From NCBI GenBank assembly GCA_965220245.1, contig CBDCPI010000006.1, positions 62,001 to 126,000 of the forward strand: a stretch of 64,000 nucleotides of DNA, given 5' to 3'. The stretch comes from CBDCPI01 sp965220245. GTDB lineage: Bacteria > Chloroflexota > Dehalococcoidia > Lucifugimonadales > UBA3495. A program made the translations under genes and the position numbers. Of this stretch, positions 50,277-58,576 are shown piece by piece (within the stretch, counting starts at the first letter, position 1; the number at the start of each line of letters is the position of its first letter). The notes below the pieces were generated by a model. That model was not told where the DNA came from and ran no database searches. It was given only the letters and a program-made list of their open reading frames with translations.

Positions 50277-51140
50277 ATGCCGTATTCGGCGGACATCAAT
50301 CGAGCCAACCCCGGTTGCTTCCTCTTCCTGGTTGACCAGTCGGGTTCGATGGCAGGCAATCTGGCCGGGCAGCGCGGTCAAAGCAAAATGGACCAGGCTT
50401 CGGATGCCATAAACGGCATTCTCAACGCGGTGTCCCTGCGCTGCTCCCAGGGCATGGAGATTCGAGACTACTTCCATCTTGGGATTATCACTTATACCAC
50501 GGGAGGTTTCCTGGGACTGGGCGGCGCCAAGATGGAGTCGGTTTTTCCGGAGACTTCCGTTGGCAATCCGTTCCTGCCCATCAGCCGGGTGGTGGACGCC
50601 GCCGAGATGGAGGAAAGGCGGGTCAAGGAGTCTGACGGGAAAGGCGGCGTTGTCGAAGTGACCCGAAGGGTGCCAGTGTGGTTGCGTCTCGAAGCAGACG
50701 CCGGCACCGAACCGGAGCCAGCGTTGACCGCCGCCGCGCAGTCTCTCAGGGGTTGGATGGGAAGCCATCCCGACTCGTTCCCTCCTATCATGATTCACGT
50801 CACGGACGGCTTGTTTTACGATGCAGGGCCGGAACGCGCGGCCCGGGAAATCATGCGCCTAGCAACGAATGATGGCAACGTATTGCTCTTCAACATCCAC
50901 CTTTCAGATATGAAGGCCCTGCCGGTCCAGTTTCCTGACCGGGAGGAAGGTCTGCCCGGCGACGAGGCCAGGATGCTCTTCCGCATGTCCTCGGTCTTGC
51001 CGGAAACTTTCCGGGCGCTGGCGACAACTATGGGGTTGACGGTTTACGACCAATCCCGAGGGTTCGTTTTCAACTCCGACATGGAGTCCTTGGTGCAATT
51101 CCTGGACATCGGCACCCGCGGACCTTCCAACCTGCACTAA
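50277..51140 (+). CDS. TerY-like von Willebrand factor A protein 2
   Basis: 287 residues, clearly duplicated from the preceding gene (shared MPYSADI-RANP start, GILNAVS-RCSQGMEIRDYFH, and RGFVFNSDM-SLVQFLDIGTRGPSNLH end). MIDAS: LVDQSGSM (D20, S22, S24), Asp in HVTDGLFYDAGP. The Thr loop differs: AGTEPEPAL instead of YGTPMCEAL, so metal or partner choice may have changed. It lies 60 bp after copy 1 with AAGGAG before its start. Confidence 0.87.
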   Translation: MPYSADINRANPGCFLFLVDQSGSMAGNLAGQRGQSKMDQASDAINGILNAVSLRCSQGMEIRDYFHLGIITYTTGGFLGLGGAKMESVFPETSVGNPFLPISRVVDAAEMEERRVKESDGKGGVVEVTRRVPVWLRLEADAGTEPEPALTAAAQSLRGWMGSHPDSFPPIMIHVTDGLFYDAGPERAAREIMRLATNDGNVLLFNIHLSDMKALPVQFPDREEGLPGDEARMLFRMSSVLPETFRALATTMGLTVYDQSRGFVFNSDMESLVQFLDIGTRGPSNLH

Positions 51141-51153
51141 TTAGGGGTTACCA

Positions 51154-51921
51154 ATGGAACTGCGGCCTCCGAAGATATTCCGGCTGCCCAAAGCAGGCAA
51201 CCGCCCGGAAGAATGCGAGGACGATTCTTGGTACAACTACCGGGTGGGTAAATCCCGCTTGGTTGATACGGCAAAAATCGCCCTTTCCGACGGCGCCAGC
51301 GAGTCCGCCTTTGCTAGGCCATGGGCGCAAATCTTGGCGCAGGGCTTCGTCGAGAGGCCCCTCGACCCTTCCGGCTTGAACGAATCCGCCCTGCAAAGTT
51401 GGTTGGAGGAGCGCGCGAGGCAATGGGACAAAGTTGTCCCTTGGGACCGTATCCCCTGGCACGGAGAGGCCAAAACTCGGGCCGGAGCGCTGGCGACCCT
51501 GCTTGGCCTGACCATCGAGCCGGACGGTTCCAGCGGCCTGTCCTGGCAGGCGACGGCCGTCGGCGATTGCTGCCTGTTCCTGGTCCGGCAAGACGCCATG
51601 CTGCTGTCCTTCCCTCTGGAGGACGCCGCGCAGTTCAACAACACTCCCGCCCTGATTTGCAGCAACCCCGGCAACAACCGGGGACTCCCGGAAGCGGTCC
51701 GCCGGACACAAGGAGAGTGCGCTCCGGGTGACTTGTTCATTCTCGCCTCCGACGCCCTGGCGTGCTGGATTCTGGAGAGCCATGCCGCCGGGGAAAAGCC
51801 TTGGGAACAGTTGGCGGCGCTGGACTCGCCGGAAGGCTGGGACGATTGGGTCCAAACGCAGCGCCAAGAACGCTCGTTGAAGAACGACGACACTACCGTG
51901 GTTATCATCAAAGTCGAATAG
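51154..51921 (+). CDS. PP2C-type protein phosphatase of the TerY-P module
   Basis: 255 residues. PP2C motifs in order: ALSDGASESAFA (D46-G47), LATLLGLTI, ATAVGDCCLFLV (D138), FILASDALACWIL, and DDTTVVII at the end (Asp-Asp near 244). Relative to canonical DGMGG, motif 2 is DGASES, as in the TerY-P branch. It should dephosphorylate Ser/Thr on the kinase or the vWA partners. It is 13 bp after vWA2. Confidence 0.85.
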   Translation: MELRPPKIFRLPKAGNRPEECEDDSWYNYRVGKSRLVDTAKIALSDGASESAFARPWAQILAQGFVERPLDPSGLNESALQSWLEERARQWDKVVPWDRIPWHGEAKTRAGALATLLGLTIEPDGSSGLSWQATAVGDCCLFLVRQDAMLLSFPLEDAAQFNNTPALICSNPGNNRGLPEAVRRTQGECAPGDLFILASDALACWILESHAAGEKPWEQLAALDSPEGWDDWVQTQRQERSLKNDDTTVVIIKVE

Positions 51922-51943
51922 GCCAGTGAGGTGACAAAGATTT

Positions 51944-53230
51944 ATGGCTTGGCCGACGATGCCCGAGTTCAGCGACGTTGTTCAAAATCCTGCCGTGTGC
52001 TTCGAGAACCCGGAGCTCGCTCAAGGGGAAACGGCGGTTACCCCCAGGGGGATGCCCTTTGTGTTCTCCGGCAATTTCGCCTGCGTCTACAAAGTGTCCA
52101 GCGCGGGCCGCGACTACGCCGTGCGCTGTTTTACCCGCGAGGTCAAGGACCAGCAGCAGCGTTACAGCCAGTTGGACGAGTATTTGAGAGCCGCCCGGCC
52201 CGACGCCTTTGTGCGCTTCGAATATCTGGACCGGGGAATTAAGGTCAAGGGGCAATGATATCCCATTGTCAAAATGGCCTGGGTAGAAGGACAACGCCTA
52301 GATAGATTCGTCGAGAACCACCTTGACCGGCCCGACATTCTCTACGACATGGCCGCCCGGTGGAGGGGGGCGAACGGCAGCCTGCGGGGCTTGGGCATAG
52401 CCCATAACGACCTGCAACATGGCAACGTGATGGTGCAGAGCGATGATGCTATCCGCTTGGTCGATTACGACGCGATATTTCTGCCCAAGTTTCAGGGTGA
52501 AAACAGCCCGGAAATGGGCCATAAGAACTTCCAACACCCCTTGAGGGCGGTCCAGGACTATAGCGAGCGCATAGATAATTTTCCTTCCCTAGTGCTCTAT
52601 CTCAGCCTGCTTGCCATCAGTTCCGACCCTGGGCTATGGGAGAAATTCTATAACCAGGAAAACCTGATTTTCACCAAGCAGGACTTTGCCGCTCCGAATG
52701 ATTCGGAATGTTTCAAGGCATTGCGGAACATCGGGGAAGCCAATGTTGCTGAACTGGCGGGTTACCTTGCGGAGTGCTGTTCCCGCCCCGTGGAGTTGGT
52801 GCCGAATTTGGAAAGCATCTTGCAGGGCGGTCGATCCGTCCCTCCGCCGGCACCGGTTACTCCAATTGCGCCCGTCGCTTCACCTGCGCTCGTTACTCCA
52901 CCTGTGTCCGTCGCTCCGCCTGCGCCCGTCGCTCCAACTACGTCCGGAGGTACGTATAGAGAGTTGATCCAAGCTGGTCAGGTGGACGCCCCCGAGACTA
53001 CAATCATACCCAACCCCCCGCCTCCAGACGCGATTGGCCCGGTTATACAGTGCCCCCGATGCAAGCAGCCCAATCCTGCGGAACTCATCTATTGTGCCAA
53101 CGAGAACTGCACTGACGTGCTTCATGCCGACAGGAAAACCTGTCGGCGCTGTCATTATTTGTTAATTCCAATCAATGCGCTCTTTTGCACGGAGTGCGGC
53201 GTTAAATTAACCACGCCCCCTAAGCCGTGA
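51944..53230 (+). pseudogene. TerY-P-type protein kinase with zinc ribbons, interrupted by an in-frame TGA
   Basis: The frame stays open from ATG 51944 to 53230 except for TGA at 52256-52258 (codon 105), in KVKGQ-stop-YPIVKMAWVEG. Homologues are expected to have Trp there, so this looks like TGG to TGA. Before it: a glycine-loop-like FSGNFACVYKV and YAVRCF (Arg at the usual ATP Lys). After it: AHNDLQHGN (catalytic D156) and VDYDA in place of DFG. The C-terminus has a Pro/Val linker (near 305-330) and zinc ribbons (CPRCKQPN, CANENC, CRRCHY, CTECG). Re-initiation at the ATG 52274 would give only the C-lobe. It overlaps the next gene by 4 bp. Confidence 0.82.
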
Positions 53231-54267
53231 AGTGTCCTGGCTGCCAACAAATAATTCCCCACACGGTCAAGTTCTGCGCCTATTGCGGGGCGAGGGTATC
53301 TCAGTCTCCATCTACCGGCCAGCGGCGTCCACTGTACGGTTTCCTTTTCCTTGGACTCGCGGCAGCGATCGTCATAGGCATGATTTGGTTCCAAACCGAT
53401 TGGTTCCAAACCGATTGGTTCCGAACTGATGGCACAGACGGGGGTCCGGAGGAATCCCCGGCCGGAATAATGGCGTCTTTAGTATCGACACCAACGCCTG
53501 CTCCCGACGCGACCCCGTTGCCCACTGCTACACTGGAGCCTACCCTCGTCCCGACATCGACACTGGCGCCAACCCAGACGCCTGTCCCAACGTCTACTCC
53601 GACGCCCGTGCCGACGCCGACCGCTGCTCCCACTCCTACCCCTGTGCCGACGCCAACCGCCACACCCATTCCAACCGCAACGCTTGTGCCGACGCCGACG
53701 CCCACGGCCGTTCCAACTGCGACACCCGTCCCAACACCGACTCCCACGCCAACCCCGGCGCCGACCGCTACACCGACGCCAATTCCCACGCCAACCCCTT
53801 GGACAACCTATACCAACCAGGACCCCGGCTTCGGTTACACCATAGATATTCCGCCACAGTGGACAACGGCTCGACAGGGGAAGGAAACGGAGATTCGGTC
53901 CCGCGACGGGCAGGCCGTACTTAAGATTTCCGTCAGGGAGTTTCCTGTCGACCTCACTTCACTGCGGTTTGCTGAAGAGTATCGGGCATCGCTGATTGCC
54001 AGCCACGTCCATTCCGCAGAGTATTTCAACATAAACGTCTTCGAGGGATTTCAAGAGGACGCTCATCAGCAGTTCCGGCTTGCCTGGCGCTGGCAGCCGG
54101 ACGCGGATTCCTGTGTCATGGACATCGTGGAAATCCTTTTCCGGTCTCTCTACATCTCAACTAGGTCCTACGGCTACGTATTAAGTGTCAGCATCTGCGA
54201 TGAACACCTTGACGACCATCTCAAGGACCGCGAGCGGATTCTAGGCAGTTTCACGGAACGGGAGTAA
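53227..54267 (+). CDS. Membrane zinc-ribbon protein with Pro/Thr linker and external domain
   Basis: 346 residues from GTG 53227, overlapping the kinase stop (GTGA). Cytosolic zinc ribbon C3-x2-C6 ... C17-x2-C20, one membrane helix (about 37-55), WFQTD repeated three times (15-bp tandem repeat), then about 110 residues of TPTP/VPTPT-rich linker, and a C-terminal globular domain beginning GFGYTIDIPPQW, which resembles PsbP/DcrB-type lipocalin-like domains. It looks like a surface sensor or anchor whose ribbon could meet the ribbons of the kinase. The TAA stop lies in the left end of a MITE. Confidence 0.82.
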   Translation: MKCPGCQQIIPHTVKFCAYCGARVSQSPSTGQRRPLYGFLFLGLAAAIVIGMIWFQTDWFQTDWFRTDGTDGGPEESPAGIMASLVSTPTPAPDATPLPTATLEPTLVPTSTLAPTQTPVPTSTPTPVPTPTAAPTPTPVPTPTATPIPTATLVPTPTPTAVPTATPVPTPTPTPTPAPTATPTPIPTPTPWTTYTNQDPGFGYTIDIPPQWTTARQGKETEIRSRDGQAVLKISVREFPVDLTSLRFAEEYRASLIASHVHSAEYFNINVFEGFQEDAHQQFRLAWRWQPDADSCVMDIVEILFRSLYISTRSYGYVLSVSICDEHLDDHLKDRERILGSFTERE

Positions 54268-54469
54268 CTGTTCAGACTCGATGAGGAGAGTTCACTGACA
54301 GTCACATCCGCAATACCAATGCTAATTCTCCCACGACACTTTGCCGCTCAACCGTCATTCCCGCCTGCGCGGGAATCCAAAAATGCGAAGGAAAGCGAAC
54401 GTTACTGGTTGCAAACGCTTATGGATTCCGGCTCAAGGCCGGAATGACGTATCAAGTCTGAACTGTTAC
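54264..54469. mobile_element. MITE with GTAACTGTTCAGACT ends and shared palindromic core
   Basis: Ends GTAACTGTTCAGACTCGAT (54264) and AGTCTGAACTGTTAC (ending 54469), the same end type as the 102-bp element at 43144. The core (CGTCATTCCCGCCTGCGCGGG and CCGGCTCAAGGCCGGAATGACG) belongs to the family seen at 5850, 15390 and 41603. It fills the gap 54268-54583 with no gene. Confidence 0.8.
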
Positions 54470-54583
54470 GATTTTAATCGGCGCTTGACCCCAAGAACCG
54501 TCCCCGATACTCTACGTCATTGGGCAAGCAGGACGCCTCGCCCGGAAAACGTTAGATTCTCTCAGCGAGTGGAAAGGATAGCT

Positions 54584-55693
54584 GTGGTAGAACCGGAGAT
54601 CATAAAGGCCGGGGATGATGCGGGGAACCGGATGGTGATCAAGTACACCGGCGACGGTGGTGTGGTGGTGCACGGGATAGGCGTGCCTCAAGCCTGGGAA
54701 ACGCCACTGGGCCCGACTTGGAGCTATGTGGTTGAGGGCGACCACCTGACGTTAATCGATACCGGCTGCAACGGCAGCCTTCAACACCTCAAAGAAGGGC
54801 TGGAAATAGTCGGTTATCCCTTGAGCGCCGTCGACCGGATTGTGGTCACCCACGGCCACTTGGACCATGACGGCAACTGCTTTGACGTGGTGAAGCACAG
54901 CGGGGCGGAGCTTTGGGCCCACGAGGTCTATAGCGAGTTGTTGGGCATAAACCGCTGGGAAAAAGAGATGGAGTGGCGGCGCGGGGCGGCCGGGCTGCCG
55001 GCTGTCGAGGACACCGAGTTTGTCAACCGGGTACAAGAGTACCACCGTGCCCAAGAGTTCCATAAAAAGTCCGGCGGGCTGCGCGTGGACCGGGCGATTA
55101 CGGACGGACTCATAGCTGACGGGCTTACTTTCTACTACACCCCCGGTCATTCTCCCGACGAGCTTTGCATCCTCTTTGAGAGGTTCCTATTCTCGGGAGA
55201 CCACATATTGCCCCAGATAACACCTCATCCCAGTGTGAATCTTAGCTACCAAAGTTTCCAGACCTTACTGCCGGAGGCGTACCGGGGCCAGAACACTTGC
55301 TACGGCCTAGGCACCTTCATGAAGTCATTGAAGAGCGTTGCCAACTTGGGGAACGATAAACACGTCTTGCCAGCCCACCGGGCCGTCAACCGGGGACGCT
55401 TCAACCTCATCGGCTTGGAGCGGGTCGAAGAGATTTTGGAGCACCACCGTGACCGGTGCCACCGGCTGATTGACTTAATCCGGCATGAGCCGGCCGATCT
55501 GTCCACCATCACCCAAAAGCATTTCCCCGGACTCGGGCCGGACAAAGCAAATTTTCAACTGGCCTACACCGAGGTAGTGAGCCACATCGAATTCCTGCAA
55601 GAGAGCGGGGATGTGGAAATGGCCGGAAAAGACGACAGGTTAGTGCGCTGGAACGGCACTGAGCTCTTCTCGGCCGCCATCGACGCCTTGTAG
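54584..55693 (+). CDS. Metallo-beta-lactamase-fold hydrolase
   Basis: 369 residues from GTG 54584 (GGAAAGGAT upstream); the frame above is MITE. Metal motif VVTHGHLDHDGNCF (HxHxDH-type), further His in FYYTPGHSPDE, Asp in FSGDHILPQITPHP, and His in VLPAHRAVNRG. The fold and spacing match the glyoxalase-II/LACTB2-like branch with a long C-terminal helical tail. Substrate unknown; could be a thioester or lactone. It precedes a homocysteine methyltransferase but a repeat lies between them. Confidence 0.87.
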   Translation: MVEPEIIKAGDDAGNRMVIKYTGDGGVVVHGIGVPQAWETPLGPTWSYVVEGDHLTLIDTGCNGSLQHLKEGLEIVGYPLSAVDRIVVTHGHLDHDGNCFDVVKHSGAELWAHEVYSELLGINRWEKEMEWRRGAAGLPAVEDTEFVNRVQEYHRAQEFHKKSGGLRVDRAITDGLIADGLTFYYTPGHSPDELCILFERFLFSGDHILPQITPHPSVNLSYQSFQTLLPEAYRGQNTCYGLGTFMKSLKSVANLGNDKHVLPAHRAVNRGRFNLIGLERVEEILEHHRDRCHRLIDLIRHEPADLSTITQKHFPGLGPDKANFQLAYTEVVSHIEFLQESGDVEMAGKDDRLVRWNGTELFSAAIDAL

Positions 55694-55731
55694 CGGTCGC
55701 GCCAATAAGGTTGCGGCCGGGCAGTGCAGAG

Positions 55732-55859
55732 CAGGGCCTTTTAGTTCTTGCAGTAAAGCCGGAATTCCACTCGCTCCTTTGGTCGTCCGGATGCCCGTTA
55801 CTTGTTCCGCTCAGGGTGAGCGGGGGAGTCAACGTTAGTACAATAATGATAAGGCCCTG
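55732..55859. repeat. MITE-like repeat, CAGGGCCTTTTCA ends (copy 3, degenerate)
   Basis: Left CAGGGCCTTTTAGTT and right AATGATAAGGCCCTG. The core contains TTCCGCTCAGGGTGAGCGGGG. It is shorter than copies 1 and 2. The gap 55694-55969 has no gene. Confidence 0.65.
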
Positions 55860-55969
55860 AGTTCGACCCCTTCCTTGGGCTTTAAATATCCTGTATCGTG
55901 GTCTGGAGGACCCCTGCCTGAAGGTAACAGCGGCCTGCCAACGATGACCTTGGCCCCATACTATTTGCC

Positions 55970-56866
55970 ATGACCGACACCAACAATCGTACCCTTTCTA
56001 TCTTGGAGCGTCTCCGCCGGGGCGACCGGTTGATTTCCGACGGCGCCACCGGGACTTATCTCCAGGAGCACGGACTGGAGCCCGGCGGCTGCCCCGAGGA
56101 GTTGAACGTCAGTCGGCCCGAGGTTGTCCAAGCCATGGCCCGGGAGTATTTTGAGGCTGGCTCCGACTTGGTCCTCACCAACTCCTTCGGCGCCAACCGC
56201 TTCATGCTGGCAAAATACGGCTATGGCGACAAGGTGCGGGAGTTTAACCGCCTCGCCGCCCAACTTGCCCGCAGCCAGGCACCGCCGGGCCATTACGTCA
56301 TTGGCTCCATTGGCCCGACGGGGGAGTTCCTTGAACCCTTGGGGGAAGTGTCTGAAGTAGTTATGTTGGACGCTTTCGCGGAGCAAGCCGCCGCGCTGGA
56401 AGAGGGAGGGGCGGACGGCGTAGTTATCGAGACCATGTCGGCGTTGGAGGAGTCCTTGCTGGCGGTCAAGGCGGCCAAAGAACATACCAACCTGGCGGTA
56501 ATGGCCTCGATGACCTTCGACCCCGGCCCTCGGGGTTTCTTCACCATGATGGGGGTTACCCCGCAGCAAGCCGTAAGGGAGTTGCTGGCTGGCGGCGCTG
56601 ATGTGGCCGGGGCTAACTGCGGCCGGGGCATCGACGTCATGGTCCAGTTGGCCCGGCAGATGAGAGAGGCCACCGGCGGCTGCTTGTTAGTGCATTCCAA
56701 CGCCGGCATCCCCACCCTAGTGAGCGGCGAGATAGTGTACCCCGAGTCGCCGGAATTTATGGCCCAGGGGTTCAAGACCCTGGCCGAAATCGGAATCAAC
56801 ATCATCGGCGGTTGTTGCGGCACCGGCCCGGAGCACATCCGGGCCGGTGCCGCCGCCCTGAAATAG
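55970..56866 (+). CDS. Homocysteine S-methyltransferase family protein
   Basis: 298 residues. The zinc-Cys set is present: GANCGRG (near C215) and GGCCGTGPEHI (C282, C283), plus ISDGATGTYLQEHG at the start and TNSFGANRFML. It matches the N-terminal module of MetH and BhmT/MmuM-type enzymes. It moves a methyl group to homocysteine from methylcobamide or another donor. The corrinoid protein at 60706 is a plausible donor partner. Confidence 0.92.
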   Translation: MTDTNNRTLSILERLRRGDRLISDGATGTYLQEHGLEPGGCPEELNVSRPEVVQAMAREYFEAGSDLVLTNSFGANRFMLAKYGYGDKVREFNRLAAQLARSQAPPGHYVIGSIGPTGEFLEPLGEVSEVVMLDAFAEQAAALEEGGADGVVIETMSALEESLLAVKAAKEHTNLAVMASMTFDPGPRGFFTMMGVTPQQAVRELLAGGADVAGANCGRGIDVMVQLARQMREATGGCLLVHSNAGIPTLVSGEIVYPESPEFMAQGFKTLAEIGINIIGGCCGTGPEHIRAGAAALK

Positions 56867-56894
56867 CAGCTTAGAGAAAGTAGCAGGTTAGATT

Positions 56895-57584
56895 ATGGCG
56901 GCTACCGGACCGGAAACCCGGGCAACCGAAAGACTGCGGGTTGCCGATGTGATTGAACGCTACGGCAAGTGCTTGGAGTTAGTGCCCGCGGACCCTCACT
57001 TCCAGAACATCACGGTGGGCTTGTACCTCAAAGACGGGATTTGCACCGTCTGGTCTTTCAGCAATCTGCCGGGCGTCGATCAAAGGCTGGAAAAGGTTCG
57101 GGACCAAATGGCCCGCATCGGCGACCTGGCTCCGGTGGCTGGGACCCACAACCAGGTTAGTTTTCCTTGCGGACAACCCCACCTGCGGCTGCTCAGATTC
57201 CTGCTCACTCAAGCAGTGAACCGGAGCCCGGACTACGCCGCGGCAGGCGAAGAGCTGTCAATCAAGGACACCAAGTCGGCCCTGCTCTTGAAAGCCTCGG
57301 GAGAGGACAGCGCCGGGCGGTGGGTCTACCGGATCTCGGGAGAGGGAGAAGCGGCCAACGTCCCCTTGCGGCTCCGGGCAGTTGTCGCCGGATTCGTGCG
57401 TTACGGCGAGATGGAGAAGCTGGGCGACTCGGAGGTGTCCTTTGGGTGCGGTCAGCGTCACGACGGGCTGATGCGAGTGTTGCTGCCCTACTCCCGCAAC
57501 GTCAGCGCCGTGGAGAACATGTTGGAAGAGGAAGCCCTGCGCGGCCAGATGACCACCGGAACGCTGGGCTTCACGCCGACGTAA
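56895..57584 (+). CDS. Conserved-looking protein of unknown function with an internal duplication
   Basis: 229 residues, no family I recognise. Two similar blocks: VSFPCGQPHLRLLRFLLTQ (near residue 90) and VSFGCGQRHDGLMRVLLPY (near 182), each with a C-G-Q-x-H motif followed by an amphipathic helix. The Cys/His pairs could bind a metal or cofactor. It lies 28 bp after the homocysteine methyltransferase, same strand, so it probably belongs to the corrinoid cluster. No signal peptide or membrane helix. Confidence 0.7.
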   Translation: MAATGPETRATERLRVADVIERYGKCLELVPADPHFQNITVGLYLKDGICTVWSFSNLPGVDQRLEKVRDQMARIGDLAPVAGTHNQVSFPCGQPHLRLLRFLLTQAVNRSPDYAAAGEELSIKDTKSALLLKASGEDSAGRWVYRISGEGEAANVPLRLRAVVAGFVRYGEMEKLGDSEVSFGCGQRHDGLMRVLLPYSRNVSAVENMLEEEALRGQMTTGTLGFTPT

Positions 57585-57594
57585 GAGAGCGATA

Positions 57595-58566
57595 ATGACA
57601 ACTGCGCAACCATTGTCCAGCATTGAGAAAGTCGATCTGCGAGAGGGTTGGCCTAACGAAGCCATGGATTTCACGCCTTGGCTGGCCAAAAACATCACCG
57701 CCTTGGGCGATGCGCTGGGATTTGAGCTTGAATGACAGCAGACCGAGGCCGCAGTAGGCGGCTACTCGCTGGACATTTTGGCTACTGACATCAACGGAAA
57801 CCGGCCCGTCGTCATCGAGAACCAGTTGGAACCCACCAATCACGACCACCTCGGCAAGCTGTTGACCTATGCCGCCGGGTTCGACGCCGGCGTGGTAGTA
57901 TGGCTTACCAAGGAGTTCCGCGACGAGCACCGGCAGGCGCTCGACTGGCTCAACCAGCGTACCGGCGTGGACACCCAGTTCTTCGGAGTGGTTGTCGAAT
58001 TATGGAAGATTGACGGTTCCCGACCGGCCCCGCACTTCAACCTGGTTGCCACGCCAAATGACTGGCGCAAGGGAACAGTCCAAAGGCCGGAGAGTGAAAC
58101 ATCCGTTATTACGTCAGAACGTTCAGAACGGTACAGGAACTTCTTCCAGTCACTGATCGATACGCTGCGGGAGGAACACAAATTCACAGGCTCCCGTAAA
58201 GGACAGCCACAGAATTGGCACAGTTTTTCTTCAGGCCATGGGCATGGAATTATCTACGGGGCCAATTTCACCGGGCAAAAACAAGCAAGAGTCGAAGTTT
58301 ATATAGACGACACCGACAGCGAGTGGAACATTAAACTGCTGGAAAGACTGGAGGAACGCAAAGACCAAATCGAGCCCGAACTTGGGCAATCACTCGACTG
58401 GCAACGATTGGAGAGCCGTAGAGCTTGCCGTACCGCAATCACCCGGCCAGGCAGCATCGACGACGATGACGACACGCTTGCGGAAATCCAGACTTGGATG
58501 GTTGATACGCTCCTCCGGTTCAAGGAAGTGTTCGACCCCCACCTGAAAGAACTGGTGGGGCAATAA
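57595..58566 (+). pseudogene. DUF4268 (PD-(D/E)xK-like) protein with an in-frame TGA
   Basis: ATG at 57595, frame open to 58566 except TGA at 57733-57735 (codon 47), in GFELE-stop-QQTEAAVGG. After it: YSLDILATD, VVIENQLEPTNHDHLGKLLTYAAG (the Asp and Glu-x-Gln of a nuclease-like core), VVWLTKEF, then a DUF4268 C-terminal half (IYGANFTGQKQARVEVYID, WNIKLLERLEERKDQIE). DUF4268 proteins are nuclease-fold and often linked to restriction or defence. The lesion removes the first 47 codons from the rest; a shorter start downstream is possible but would cut the fold. It interrupts the corrinoid cluster. Confidence 0.8.
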
Positions 58567-58576
58567 CGGAGGAATT

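Noticed and set aside
53301..53789. Gly/Val repeat protein on the minus strand
   Set aside because: It is the antisense of the Pro/Thr linker of the membrane zinc-ribbon protein.
54341..54583. Extended N-terminus of the metallo-beta-lactamase protein
   Set aside because: It is MITE sequence; the GTG at 54584 has a ribosome site and a sensible start.
52256..57735. TGA recoded as tryptophan, suggested by two in-frame TGA codons
   Set aside because: The vWA paralogues end with the same residues before TGA in one and TAA in the other, and TGA ends several other well-bounded genes. Nonsense change or error is simpler.
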